Assembly (NCBI RefSeq): GCF_902726545.1
Contig: NZ_CACVAD010000001.1
Span: forward strand, 1-64,000
From: Yersinia artesiana
Lineage (GTDB): Bacteria; Pseudomonadota; Gammaproteobacteria; Enterobacterales; Enterobacteriaceae
Length of the DNA: 64,000 bases
Direction of reading: 5' to 3'
This document shows positions 31,101 to 39,308 of the stretch, piece by piece. The translations under genes and the position numbers were made by a program. Within the stretch, counting starts at the first letter, position 1; each line of letters begins with the position of its first letter. The notes under the pieces were generated by a model. The model saw only the letters and a list, made by a program, of their open reading frames with translations. It had not been told where the DNA came from and made no database searches.

Positions 31101-31283
31101 GACTCGTCCTTCTGTTGGCAACGCATTACCACTGATGGGATCAAGTGTCAGTTTGCCCGCACTGCCATCCACCAATCCAGCCAGTGTTTTGCGCGCCACC
31201 GCATGGTAGCTGGCACCAAACGCCACTACGCCACCCAAGGCTAAGCTGCCCTTTAACCATTGACGCCGTGTAGACTTAGCCAT
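28200..31283 (-). CDS. ttrA: Tetrathionate reductase catalytic subunit A
   Basis: Molybdopterin-guanine-dinucleotide enzyme that reduces tetrathionate to thiosulfate on the periplasmic side during anaerobic respiration. 1027 residues. A twin-arginine signal is at the N-terminus (STRRQWLKGSLALGGVVAFG). The [4Fe-4S] site is in CFGCWTLCGLRVRVD with the fourth cysteine in TACARGATLLEG. The expected molybdenum-ligating cysteine is in GSHGAYCGLAYRAGS. A C-terminal molydopterin dinucleotide-binding domain contains AINPQDAQRLGIQHGDIVRL. The gene overlaps the end of ttrC by eight bases and is last in ttrBCA. Confidence 0.96.
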   Translation of the reverse strand: MAKSTRRQWLKGSLALGGVVAFGASYHAVARKTLAGLVDGSAGKLTLDPISGNALPTEGRVGPQWQANPQQAVSMTQCFGCWTLCGLRVRVDTQQNKILRIAGNPYHPLSHDHHFPYQLPVGEALQRLGGEQGMTGRSTACARGATLLEGVDSPYRITEPMKRVGPRGSGKWQRISFEQLVAEVTEGGDLFGEGPVEGLSAIRDLATPIDAKQPSLGPKANQLLVTNAGDDGRDAFIRRFANQAFGTKNLGSHGAYCGLAYRAGSGALMGDLDKNAHVKPDWDNVRFALFLGTSPAQSGNPFKRQGRQLANARQRDDFNYVVVAPALPLTTTLANQHNRWVPVLPGTDAALAMGMIRWIIEQHRFNHAYLAIPGEMAMQAAGERSWTNASHLVITTETHPLAGQFLRTNMLSGEPVAEGEESPVLAQAIDGTLHPAAQMLQAELFVTQDVTLHDGQKVQVQSGMTCLQQAAARFTLAEYSQQCGVPEATIIGLAREFTAYQRQAAVISHGGMMGGNGFYTTWAVMMLNAMIGNLNLKGGVSVGGGKFDGFADGPRYQLATFAGMVKPKGLPLSRSKQPYEKSEEYQQKIQQGQSGYPARGPWYPFVGGQLTEQLAPALAGYPYPLKAWISHMTNPLYGVAGLRNLIEERLQDPRQLPLFIAIDAFMNETTALADYIVPDTHNFESWGFSAPWAGVLVKASTARWPVVEPRTARTAQGEPVAMESFLIAVAKAMKLPGFGANAMQDSEGNSLSLDRAEDYYLRAAANIAYGGEKPLPAAVDDELRLTGVDRLWPALQRSLYQDEQRRVAYLLARGGRFAPYEKSWNGDATGPQWKKPLQIWNENVAKHHHAITGERYSGCPTWYPPRLADGSDVFQHYPAADWPLRLMSFKSHLMSSSTAMIERLRAVKSTNLVAINPQDAQRLGIQHGDIVRLMTPGGQMEVQVSLLDGVMPGVVAIEHGYGHREMGTRAHTLDGVVMASDPRIGQGTNLNDLGFTDPTREVPNTWLDWVSGAAVRQGLPAKLQRIN

Positions 31284-32340
31284 GATGTATTTCCCCTTCC
31301 ACTCGGTTTGTACCTGTTACTTTTTGTTCAAGCCATTTGACACCTTCGCGGATAGCAATAATTGCTGCCACCCATAATCCGAAAGTACCAATAATTGCCA
31401 GCAATCCCTCGCTGCCCAATGGCAAGGTGTAAGGATTAGCTAACACATTGTATTTAGGCAAAGTTTGCGTTTGCATCAGTAGCAACCAGCGCACTGACCA
31501 GCACAGTGTCAGTGCGATCAATACCTGAGTTGCTATCACGGGAGTGGATAATGTTTTTCTGCTATTGAATAGAGTCAACCCGAATAACAGCAACCACAAC
31601 ACCAGCGGAAATAGCGCGATAAATGGCGACTGAACAGCCCAATGGCGCAGGGCTTGCGCGGAAGGGGTATCGCCGCTGGCCCATAGCAGCGTAACTAATG
31701 CCAGCGCCCCTAAACTGATCAGTTGCCAGCGCGCCAGTGGGCGTTGATATTGCGGTTCACGCCATAGCCATAGCGCCAACAAAGAGGGAATGGCCTGACA
31801 GGCAGTCAGGAAAATAAACAGCGGTAACCACCAGCTAAACCACAGCGGTTGGGCGCGTAATATTGATACCTCTCGCCCGGTGTAAAGCAAAATGCTGATG
31901 GCGGAAAGCCCACAAAGCAGTGCCAACCCAGCCAGCAGCCGTGGCACAGGTTTGGCCTTTAACCGGCTATAAATCAGCGCCAGAAAATAGCCCATCACCA
32001 ACATGCTAAACAGCGGTAAGAAGATGGAGCCCCATGACATCCACGACCACGGGGTGAAATGCGCATAAAAATGCCAAACACGGGCCGGTTGATGAAGATC
32101 CGCATTTAGCGCCAGAGGGGCAACCACGACGGCGGTCACCGCCAGCATCAGTGCGGCGAACTCCCATTGACTTTGTTGCGCGGATAGCTTCCCTTGACGA
32201 GCGCAGATGCGCTGCCCGCCCGCAAACAGCACCGCGCCGCACGCCAGTCCGATAAAGAAGAAATATTGCACGGCCCAGGGTAGCCAGGCGATATCCTGCG
32301 GGCGCGCCAGAATTTCACGGATCATCGTTTCATGATTCAT
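31276..32340 (-). CDS. ttrC: Tetrathionate reductase membrane subunit C
   Basis: NrfD/PsrC-family integral membrane subunit that anchors the complex and passes electrons from quinol to TtrB. 354 residues from the ATG at 32340, which overlaps the ttrB stop as ATGA with GGAGG just upstream inside ttrB. Nine or so hydrophobic segments are seen, starting with WAVQYFFFIGLACGAVLFAG. The tail ends EGEIHHG over the ttrA start. Translational coupling in ttrBCA is clear from both overlaps. Confidence 0.95.
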   Translation of the reverse strand: MNHETMIREILARPQDIAWLPWAVQYFFFIGLACGAVLFAGGQRICARQGKLSAQQSQWEFAALMLAVTAVVVAPLALNADLHQPARVWHFYAHFTPWSWMSWGSIFLPLFSMLVMGYFLALIYSRLKAKPVPRLLAGLALLCGLSAISILLYTGREVSILRAQPLWFSWWLPLFIFLTACQAIPSLLALWLWREPQYQRPLARWQLISLGALALVTLLWASGDTPSAQALRHWAVQSPFIALFPLVLWLLLFGLTLFNSRKTLSTPVIATQVLIALTLCWSVRWLLLMQTQTLPKYNVLANPYTLPLGSEGLLAIIGTFGLWVAAIIAIREGVKWLEQKVTGTNRVEGEIHHG

Positions 32341-33071
32341 GCATGAACCTCCTGCCAAAGTGCCGGTTGGCCTGATAATGGCTGGGTAAACACCTCGTTT
32401 AATCCGAGGTAAAACACCTGTGGATGGGTGCCTTGCTCCGGTTTCAATACTTTGATGTCAGCAGCATGCTCCAAGAGCATTTTGCGCAATGTGCTGTTGC
32501 CATCACGCAAGTCGCCAATAATCCGCGCCCCACCGACACAAGACTCCACGCAGGCTGGCAATAATCCGGCATCAAGGCGGTGAACGCAGAAAGTACATTT
32601 ATCTGCCGTTTGAGTGCTGTGATTGATAAACCGCGCTTCATAAGGGCAAGCTTGCACACAATAGGCGCAACCTACGCAGCGGGTATTATCAATCACCACA
32701 ATGCCGTCTTGCCGCTGATAAGTGGCTTGTACCGGGCAGACCGGCACACAAGGTGGATTATCACAGTGATTACATAAGCGCGGCAGTAATACGTTAGTGA
32801 CACTTTCTGCCCCCGATAGCGCAATCTGATACTGATTAACGGTGGTGCGGAATTGACCTTGTGGCAGTTGGTTTTCGATGGCGCAACTGACGGTGCATGC
32901 CTGGCAACCAATGCAGCGGCGTAAATCAATCAACATGGCATAGCGCCGTTTGATATCACCTTGTTTGCGCACCGGCGCCATCTGCCAGCCCGCATCAGCT
33001 AATGGCACCAGTGCGGCTCCGGCGGTTAACACCCCCAGACGCTGTAGAAATGCTCTCTTCCCTTGATCCAT
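32337..33071 (-). CDS. ttrB: Tetrathionate reductase iron-sulfur subunit B
   Basis: Electron-transfer subunit with four [4Fe-4S] clusters. 244 residues. Cysteine sets are CIGCQACTVSC, CNHCDNPPCVPVC, CVGCAYCVQACPY and CTFCVHR with CVESC. The N-terminus is a Tat-type signal but reads GKRAFLQRLGVLTAGAALVP, with Lys-Arg instead of Arg-Arg. I recall that Salmonella TtrB was described with the same natural Lys-Arg exception. First gene of ttrBCA, divergent from ttrS. Confidence 0.96.
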   Translation of the reverse strand: MDQGKRAFLQRLGVLTAGAALVPLADAGWQMAPVRKQGDIKRRYAMLIDLRRCIGCQACTVSCAIENQLPQGQFRTTVNQYQIALSGAESVTNVLLPRLCNHCDNPPCVPVCPVQATYQRQDGIVVIDNTRCVGCAYCVQACPYEARFINHSTQTADKCTFCVHRLDAGLLPACVESCVGGARIIGDLRDGNSTLRKMLLEHAADIKVLKPEQGTHPQVFYLGLNEVFTQPLSGQPALWQEVHA

Positions 33072-33129
33072 TTTTTCTCACCCTCTTCTTGATACAGAGA
33101 GTGTAGAAATCGACGAGCAGAAGCCCTAT

Positions 33130-33171
33130 TGTGGTTTTCCACATTCCCTTTAGGGACTTGATCCAGGACAA
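33130..33171. promoter_or_regulatory. ttr divergent control region: palindrome and FNR-like site
   Basis: Between ttrB and ttrS lie TGTGGTTTTCCACA (33130-33143, perfect inverted repeat) and TTGATCCAGGACAA (33158-33171), which matches eight of ten defined bases of the FNR consensus. In Salmonella the ttrBCA genes need TtrR plus FNR. The palindrome is a candidate TtrR site, by position only. Confidence 0.45.
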
Positions 33172-33209
33172 TTGCACCCTGCGACGGGGATCATAAAAAA
33201 GGAACATGC

Positions 33210-34970
33210 ATGTATTTCAGAGTGCTGGCGATAATGCTGTTTAGCTGTATTTCTGTCGCCCACGCCCGTGATTGGACGATTGGCGTGTTGGCGCTGCGTG
33301 GCGATGCTCAGGCACAAGCACATTGGCAACCGTTGGTCGATAATTTGAATCAGCAACTGCCGGAGCAGCATTTTCAGTTATTACCGCTGGACTTACATGC
33401 GATGAAAAACGCCGTGGCGCAGAATCGAATTGATTTTCTGCTCACCAATCCGGCGCAATATGTGCAGATTGATAGCCACTTTCCGCTGCGCTGGTTAGTC
33501 TCTTTGCGCTCAAGTCATGAGCCCGATGGCACCAGTCGCAATGTGATTGGCAGTGTCATTTTGGTGCGGGCTGACAGTGATATCCGCTCACCACTGGGGC
33601 TGACTGGCAAACGTGTCGGCGCGGTGTCACCTGAGGCTTTTGGCGGTTACTTATTGGGATACAAAGCATTACGCGATGCAGGGCTACAACCTGAAGAGGA
33701 TTTCAAGCTGCATTTCTCCGGCTTCCCGGTGGATGCGCTAATTTATCTGCTGCGTGATCGCGCCATTTCTGCGGCTATTGTCCCCACTTGTTTGCTGGAA
33801 GATATGCAAGCGGAAGGGTTGGTACATGCCCGCGATTTTCGGCCATTACTAGCAAAACAAGCCACGATCCCCTGTCTGACCAGCACCGAGTTGTACCCAA
33901 ACTGGTCATTTGCCGCGCTGTCACATGTGCCGGATGAATTAGCCGATAATGTAACGCGAATTTTGCTCAACCCCGCTGACAGCAAGGCACCGCAGTGGGG
34001 CGCCCCCTCCTCCACCAGTCAGGTTGAAACCCTGTTGCGCTCGGTCAATCAGCACCCGCAACAGCCCTATTTCTGGCAACAAATTCTCGATTGGGCGCAG
34101 CAGCACCGGCTGTTGATTGCCGCCATTGCGCTGATTCTGCTACTGCTCGGCGCTAATCATATTTGGGTGGCGTTTCTGGTGCGCCGCCGCAGCCACCAGC
34201 TTGAACAACTACACCAGCAACTCAGAATCAAGGAGGGCGCATTGGAACAGGCCCAGCGCCTAAGTATTCTGGGCGAAATGGCATCGGGCTTTGCTCACGA
34301 ACTGAACCAGCCGCTTTCTGCCATTCAACATTATGCCGACGGCTGCGCCATTCGCCTGCAACGAGAGCAAGCGGATCATCCGTTATTGCCCATTCTCGGG
34401 CAGATCAGCCAACAGGCTCAACGCGGGGCCGATACCATTGCTAACTTGTGCTTGTGGGCAGGGAAATCCCCCTCATCTGACAGGGCGACCGTCAGCCAGC
34501 CGCTGCCAGAACTGCTGTTGCATCTGTGGCAATTATTAGGGGCAGAGCAACATCAACCACCGTGCCAGCTACATACCGATATTGACCCACAGATTGCGCT
34601 ACATTTACCGCCGACCTTACTGGATCAGGTGTTGTGCAACCTGATAACCAATAGTTTGCAAGCGGGTGCACGTCAGTTATGGTTTAGTGCTCATCAGCAA
34701 GCCTGCGAGGTGACACTGACATTGCAAGATGACGCCGGAGGATTGACCTCAGAGCAACTCAGCCAACCATTTGCCCCTTTCCGCTCCAGCAAAAGTGAAG
34801 GCCTCGGCCTGGGTCTGGTGATTTGCCAACGGCTAATAAACAGCCAGGGCGGAAATCTGCTATTGCGCAATCAGGTTGCCGCCAATGGCCATATGGGGCT
34901 GTATGTCATCGTGACGTTGCCACTTAACCTCAGCAAGGAGCTTAGTTTTGTCACTGATTCACCTGGTTGA
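33210..34970 (+). CDS. ttrS: Tetrathionate sensor histidine kinase TtrS
   Basis: 586 residues. A signal peptide (residues 1-20, ending SVAHA) leads into a periplasmic PhnD-like binding domain that should sense tetrathionate (GVLALRGDAQAQAHWQPLVD, then LLTNPAQYVQI). One membrane helix follows (IAAIALILLLLGANHIWVAF, about residues 306-328). The kinase part has the H-box histidine in GFAHELNQPLSAIQHYADG, the N-box in LCNLITNSLQAGARQL, and the glycine loop GLGLGLVICQRL. The ATG has AAGGAA upstream. It overlaps ttrR. Confidence 0.94.
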   Translation: MYFRVLAIMLFSCISVAHARDWTIGVLALRGDAQAQAHWQPLVDNLNQQLPEQHFQLLPLDLHAMKNAVAQNRIDFLLTNPAQYVQIDSHFPLRWLVSLRSSHEPDGTSRNVIGSVILVRADSDIRSPLGLTGKRVGAVSPEAFGGYLLGYKALRDAGLQPEEDFKLHFSGFPVDALIYLLRDRAISAAIVPTCLLEDMQAEGLVHARDFRPLLAKQATIPCLTSTELYPNWSFAALSHVPDELADNVTRILLNPADSKAPQWGAPSSTSQVETLLRSVNQHPQQPYFWQQILDWAQQHRLLIAAIALILLLLGANHIWVAFLVRRRSHQLEQLHQQLRIKEGALEQAQRLSILGEMASGFAHELNQPLSAIQHYADGCAIRLQREQADHPLLPILGQISQQAQRGADTIANLCLWAGKSPSSDRATVSQPLPELLLHLWQLLGAEQHQPPCQLHTDIDPQIALHLPPTLLDQVLCNLITNSLQAGARQLWFSAHQQACEVTLTLQDDAGGLTSEQLSQPFAPFRSSKSEGLGLGLVICQRLINSQGGNLLLRNQVAANGHMGLYVIVTLPLNLSKELSFVTDSPG

Positions 34971-35532
34971 TGACGATATTGCTGTCACTGATGCCTGCCG
35001 TTTTTTACTGGAAAGCCTCGGCTACAAAGTAAAAGTGTGGCATGAGGGCGACCGTTTTCTGGCGCAAGCTGATTTATATCAGCCTGGCGTATTGTTGCTT
35101 GATATTCGCATGCCACGGCTTGATGGCACTGAGGTCTATGCCCAGATGCGCCAGTTAAACAGCACGCTGGCGGTGATATTTCTCACCGCACACGGCGAAG
35201 TGCCACAAGCGGTTGAACAAATGAAATTAGGGGCCGTCGATTTTCTGCAAAAACCGGTCGCTACGGCACCGTTAATCGCAGCGTTACAACAGGGTTTTGT
35301 GCAATCAGCACAGCTTGTCACCCGCCGACAGGTACAACTGCGCTATGCCTCCCTGACCCCACGGGAGCAGATGATTGCCCAATGGGTAATGCAAGGTTTG
35401 ATTAATCGTGATATCGCGGATAGAGCTTGTGTCTCCGTGCGCACCGTCGAAGTCCATCGCGCCAAAGTGATGGAAAAAATGGCCGTCAATAGCCTGGCCG
35501 AATTAGTCAGCCTATTAAATCCGATAAAATAG
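34948..35532 (+). CDS. ttrR: Tetrathionate response regulator TtrR
   Basis: 194-residue FixJ/NarL-type response regulator. The start is TTG at 34948 with AAGGAG seven bases upstream, overlapping the end of ttrS by 23 bases. Receiver residues are the acidic pair in VDDDIAVTDA, the phospho-acceptor Asp in LLDIRMPRLDG, and the Lys in LQKPVATAP. A LuxR-type DNA-binding domain follows (LTPREQMIAQWVMQGLINRD, then ACVSVRTVEVHRAKVMEKM). It should activate the divergent ttrBCA operon when tetrathionate is sensed. Confidence 0.95.
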   Translation: MSLIHLVDDDIAVTDACRFLLESLGYKVKVWHEGDRFLAQADLYQPGVLLLDIRMPRLDGTEVYAQMRQLNSTLAVIFLTAHGEVPQAVEQMKLGAVDFLQKPVATAPLIAALQQGFVQSAQLVTRRQVQLRYASLTPREQMIAQWVMQGLINRDIADRACVSVRTVEVHRAKVMEKMAVNSLAELVSLLNPIK

Positions 35533-35590
35533 CCAAATCGACCTTGGTCACATAACAATCAAACAAGTGCTTTATCTGATGAAAACTTCA

Positions 35591-35616
35591 ACAAAAAGGC
35601 ATAAAAATGGCTTTTT
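35591..35616 (+). terminator. Weak terminator-like hairpin after ttrR
   Basis: AAAAAGGCAT and ATGGCTTTTT pair with one mismatch around a four-base loop and end in Ts, about 60 bases after the ttrR stop. Confidence 0.4.
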
Positions 35617-35763
35617 GGTGCGGTCTTTTTTCCTGTAAGCCGCTAAAAATGCCACAATAGTCTACTTTAAAACGACAGATAAGCAGGTTGGTACAGGGCC
35701 TATTGAGGTTCTTTTATGAACTCTAGTGCACCATCAATAGCAAATAGTTAACTGTCCGAACGA

Positions 35764-36708
35764 ATGACAAGGACGATGAAAACAGATATGCAAGCTCCTT
35801 CTTTTAATCGCTCACTACTGCACCCTCGTTATTGGCTGACCTGGCTCGGCCTCGGTATTCTCTACCTGCTGGTGCTACTCCCCTACCCAGTGATTTATGC
35901 TATGGGTACCTCCCTTGGCCGCTTTTCCATGCGATTTCTTAAGCGACGTAAGCGCATTACGCAGCGTAATCTGGAGTTGTGTTTCCCGGATATGCCCAAA
36001 AGTGAACGCGACGAACTGCTGGTGAAGAATTTTGAATCCGTCGGCATGGGGCTATTTGAAACCGGTATGGCATGGTTTTGGCCCAATTGGCGTATTGAGC
36101 GTTGGTGCAGTGTTAGCGGGCTGGAACATATCCAAAAAGCGCGCGATGAAGGCAAAGGGGTTTTGTTGATAGGCTTACATTTTCTGACGCTGGAGCTGGG
36201 GGCGCGTATTTTTGGCATCTACAATCCAGGGATTGGTGTCTATCGTCCACATGATAATAAAGCCATGGATTGGATGCAGACTTGGGGCCGCATGCGCTCC
36301 AACAAAGCCATGCTGGATCGCAAAGATCTCAAAGGGATGGTCCGCAGCCTTAAACAGGGTGAGATTATCTGGTATGCACCAGACCATGATTACGGCCCAC
36401 GCAGCAGTGTGTTTGTGCCGTTGTTTGCTGTTGATCAAGCCGCCACCACCACCGGAACTTACCTGCTGGTGCGCATGGGTAAACCGGCCATTATTCCTTT
36501 CACTCCGCGCCGACTACCGGATGGGAAAGGCTATCAGCTACTTTTACAGCCGGCGGTGGATAACTTCCCACTGGACAATGAAGTCGAAGCCGCGGCATTT
36601 ATGAATAAAGTGGTCGAAAAAGAGATTGAGCGTGCGACGGATCAATACATGTGGCTCCACCGGCGTTTTAAAACCCGACCCGAAGGCGCACCTTCGCTAT
36701 ATGAGTAA
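35764..36708 (+). CDS. lpxL: Lipid A late acyltransferase (LpxL/HtrB type)
   Basis: Inner membrane enzyme that adds a secondary acyl chain to Kdo2-lipid IVA. The longest frame has 314 residues; starting at the third ATG (35788, [17 protein letters not shown]) gives 306, the E. coli LpxL length, so the true start is uncertain. One N-terminal hydrophobic segment is seen ([20 protein letters not shown]). The catalytic HX4E motif is in [12 protein letters not shown], and the second family motif is [15 protein letters not shown]. LpxP is a close paralogue; synteny with mdtG nearby and trhO on the other side of the ttr genes favours LpxL. Confidence 0.88.
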   Translation: MTRTMKTDMQAPSFNRSLLHPRYWLTWLGLGILYLLVLLPYPVIYAMGTSLGRFSMRFLKRRKRITQRNLELCFPDMPKSERDELLVKNFESVGMGLFETGMAWFWPNWRIERWCSVSGLEHIQKARDEGKGVLLIGLHFLTLELGARIFGIYNPGIGVYRPHDNKAMDWMQTWGRMRSNKAMLDRKDLKGMVRSLKQGEIIWYAPDHDYGPRSSVFVPLFAVDQAATTTGTYLLVRMGKPAIIPFTPRRLPDGKGYQLLLQPAVDNFPLDNEVEAAAFMNKVVEKEIERATDQYMWLHRRFKTRPEGAPSLYE

Positions 36709-36733
36709 CTAGCTTAGATCAAAATAATATAAC

Positions 36734-36752
36734 CAATGATAATGAGAATTAG
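36734..36752 (+). promoter_or_regulatory. Fur-box-like sequence upstream of the DoxX gene
   Basis: CAATGATAATGAGAATTAG matches the left half (TGATAAT) of the Fur 7-1-7 consensus fully and the right half partly. It sits about 130 bases before the doxX-like start. Assigned by resemblance only. Confidence 0.35.
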
Positions 36753-36884
36753 TTTACATCAGTTTTTTTGATACAATCTGTCAGTATTATCCAATAGAAA
36801 TATAGTGCTGGTCTGACGATACTGAATTAATTTCTCTGAGTTATTTTCTGGTTATATTTTTTCTTCATAAGGATATATCTATAT

Positions 36885-37319
36885 ATGCTGGCAACTCTCA
36901 ACCTCTGGTTCACACGGCTTACGGATCACCCGAACGGCGGCAAACTATTATTACGCCTGACGTTCGGTGTTTTAATGTTATTTCATGGTGTGGCAAAAAT
37001 TCAGCACGGCACCAGTTGGATCGCCGCGTCTTTACAGGAACAGGGCATTCCCGGCTTTGTCGCTTATGGTGTTTACATTGGCGAGATCGTAACCCCGATT
37101 CTGATTATTCTTGGCCTGTTCACCCGCCCAGCCGCATTTATTTATGCGGTTAACCTGCTGGTGGCGGTATTGATGGTCGGTACCGGTAAGTTCTTCACCC
37201 TGACCCAAGTGGGTGCATGGGGTTTGGAAAACGAAGCAATGTATTTCCTCGGCGGCGTCGCTATTATGTTGCTGGGTAGCGGTCGTTATTCCGTTACCAA
37301 AAATGAAGCTTATCGCTGA
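36885..37319 (+). CDS. DoxX family inner membrane protein
   Basis: 144 residues with four hydrophobic segments, in the DoxX plan: LLLRLTFGVLMLFHGVAKIQ, YGVYIGEIVTPILIILGLFT, AAFIYAVNLLVAVLMVG and YFLGGVAIMLLGSGR. The HG-K motif of helix 1 and the GE motif of helix 2 are present. The closest E. coli relative I can think of is YphA. Members have been linked to redox and detoxification roles, but no specific function is certain. Single gene with its own terminator and a possible Fur site upstream. Confidence 0.85.
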   Translation: MLATLNLWFTRLTDHPNGGKLLLRLTFGVLMLFHGVAKIQHGTSWIAASLQEQGIPGFVAYGVYIGEIVTPILIILGLFTRPAAFIYAVNLLVAVLMVGTGKFFTLTQVGAWGLENEAMYFLGGVAIMLLGSGRYSVTKNEAYR

Positions 37320-37346
37320 TAACTAACATCACTCTGCTGATGTGAT

Positions 37347-37384
37347 AAAAAAGCTGCTGCGCCACCAAGTGCAGTGGCTTTTTA
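37347..37384 (+). terminator. Rho-independent terminator after the DoxX gene
   Basis: AAAAAGCTGCTGC pairs with GCAGTGGCTTTTT with two G-T pairs; the T-run follows. Confidence 0.7.
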
Positions 37385-37614
37385 TTCCATTATTACCAAA
37401 TGGAATAAGCATATCCCCGCATTTCAAACCCACTTTCCATTTTAATAAAAACTAACATTCATCTCATTGATGTGAATGCTCTATAAGCGCATACTTATCA
37501 AGCTAACTGTTTTATTCTTGTGCTTTGTTGCCCCTTCAAACGCCCCTATCGACGAATAAAGAGACGCAAAGTGATCAGCTTTTGAGAAGCAATCCCTTGC
37601 TTAATCGGTAATTT

Positions 37615-38859
37615 ATGACCCCGGCATCACAACCTGTTAACTGGAAAAGAAACCTATTTGTCACCTGGTTAGGCTGTTTTTTAACCGGTGCAGCATTTAG
37701 TCTGATCATGCCATTCTTGCCACTGTATGTGGAGGAATTAGGGGTGAGCGGCCACCAGTCATTGAACATGTGGTCGGGTCTGGTGTTCAGTATTACCTTC
37801 CTGTTTTCAGCCATTGCCGCCCCTTTTTGGGGGAGTCTGGCAGACCGTAAAGGCCGTAAGATCATGCTGTTGCGATCGGCTCTCGGCATGGGGATTGTGA
37901 TGGTGCTGATGGGGATGGCGCAGAATATTTGGCAGTTTTTGGCGCTACGCGCCCTGCTGGGGCTGTTGGGTGGATTTATTCCTAATGCCAATGCGCTGAT
38001 TGCCACCCAAGTGCCGCGCAATAAAAGTGGCTGGGCACTGGGTACGCTCTCAACCGGCGGGGTCAGTGGCGCATTAATCGGGCCACTGATTGGTGGGTTA
38101 CTGGCTGATAATTATGGATTACGACCAGTATTCTTTATTACCGCCGGGGTGCTATTCGCCTGCTTTGTCATGACCTGGTTTTATGTCAGGGAGCAGTTTG
38201 CACCGGTGTTGAAAAAAGATATGCTCAATGGGCGGCAGGTATTTAACTCACTGAAAAACCCTAAGTTAATCCTTAGTCTGTTTGTCACCACCATGATCAT
38301 TCAGATTGCGACCGGTTCGATTGCGCCCATCTTGACACTGTATGTACGCGAACTGGCCGGAGATATTCATAATTTGGCCTTTGTCAGCGGCATGATAGCC
38401 TCGGTGCCCGGTGTTGCTGCGCTAATCAGCGCCCCCAGATTAGGTAAGCTGGGGGATAAAATCGGGCCAGAGCGCATTTTGATCGCCATGTTGGCATTAT
38501 CTGTGCTGATTCTTATCCCAATGGCCTTTGTTCAGACCCCGTTGCAACTGGGCATTTTGCGTTTTTTATTGGGTGCAACAGATGGCGCATTATTGCCTGC
38601 GGTGCAAACCTTGCTGATTTATAACTGTACCAATCAGGTCGCGGGGCGAATTTTCAGTTATAACCAATCATTCCGAGATGTGGGTAATGTCAGTGGCCCA
38701 TTGCTTGGTGCGGCGGTGTCTGCCAGCTATGGTTTCCGCGCGGTATTCTGTGTCACGGCCGTGGTCGTGCTGTTTAACGCCCTTTACTCTTACTGGTGTT
38801 TGCAACGCCAACCCTTAAAAGCGCACCAACGCGAAGTCCAACAGCGGCAAGATAGCTAA
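37615..38859 (+). CDS. mdtG: Multidrug efflux MFS transporter MdtG
   Basis: 414-residue major facilitator protein with twelve hydrophobic segments. Motif A between helices 2 and 3 reads [14 protein letters not shown], and [20 protein letters not shown] is nearly the E. coli sequence. E. coli MdtG gives resistance to fosfomycin and deoxycholate and belongs to the MarA/SoxS regulon. Follows the DoxX gene; in E. coli mdtG adjoins lpxL, so one small gene intervenes here. Confidence 0.94.
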   Translation: MTPASQPVNWKRNLFVTWLGCFLTGAAFSLIMPFLPLYVEELGVSGHQSLNMWSGLVFSITFLFSAIAAPFWGSLADRKGRKIMLLRSALGMGIVMVLMGMAQNIWQFLALRALLGLLGGFIPNANALIATQVPRNKSGWALGTLSTGGVSGALIGPLIGGLLADNYGLRPVFFITAGVLFACFVMTWFYVREQFAPVLKKDMLNGRQVFNSLKNPKLILSLFVTTMIIQIATGSIAPILTLYVRELAGDIHNLAFVSGMIASVPGVAALISAPRLGKLGDKIGPERILIAMLALSVLILIPMAFVQTPLQLGILRFLLGATDGALLPAVQTLLIYNCTNQVAGRIFSYNQSFRDVGNVSGPLLGAAVSASYGFRAVFCVTAVVVLFNALYSYWCLQRQPLKAHQREVQQRQDS

Positions 38860-39146
38860 CACCCACCGCGCTGAACCCACATATTATTCTTAATTAAAGC
38901 GCCTATATCTGTGCATTTTTTCAGCATAAAAGCCCAAAAAGTACACAAAATAACAGCGAAAAGAACCACCAGATTCGATTTAAACTGACTGATAATTGTA
39001 ATGCATGTCGACTTTTAATCTAAAAATACGATATAACCCCCGGTGGAAATTAAAAAATGACGTTATTATTGCGTTAAATTCTACTGTAACGCGTGTTAAT
39101 TCAGACCACTGGCCAACGCGCCAATGAGATAGCACTCGATGATAAT

Positions 39147-39271
39147 TACACCCTAAATAATTCGAGTTGCAGGAAGACGGCAACTGAGTAAATCCCCTGG
39201 AGCTTACATAAGTCAGTGACTGGGGTGCACGAAGGCAGCCAACGCACATGCGCTTGAAGTATGACGGGTTT
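39147..39271. repeat. Dispersed imperfect palindrome, short copy
   Basis: About 125 bases with the same ends as the repeat at 22236: ACACCCTAAATAATTCGAGT on the left and GCTTGAAGTATGACGGGTTT on the right, plus the shared inner end AGCCAACGCACATGC. The middle is shorter and different. It lies directly upstream of the peptide transporter gene, whose ATG is 38 bases further on. Confidence 0.75.
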
Positions 39272-39308
39272 ATTCGCTCATTTTAAGGCGATTCTATGGG
39301 AAGACTTT

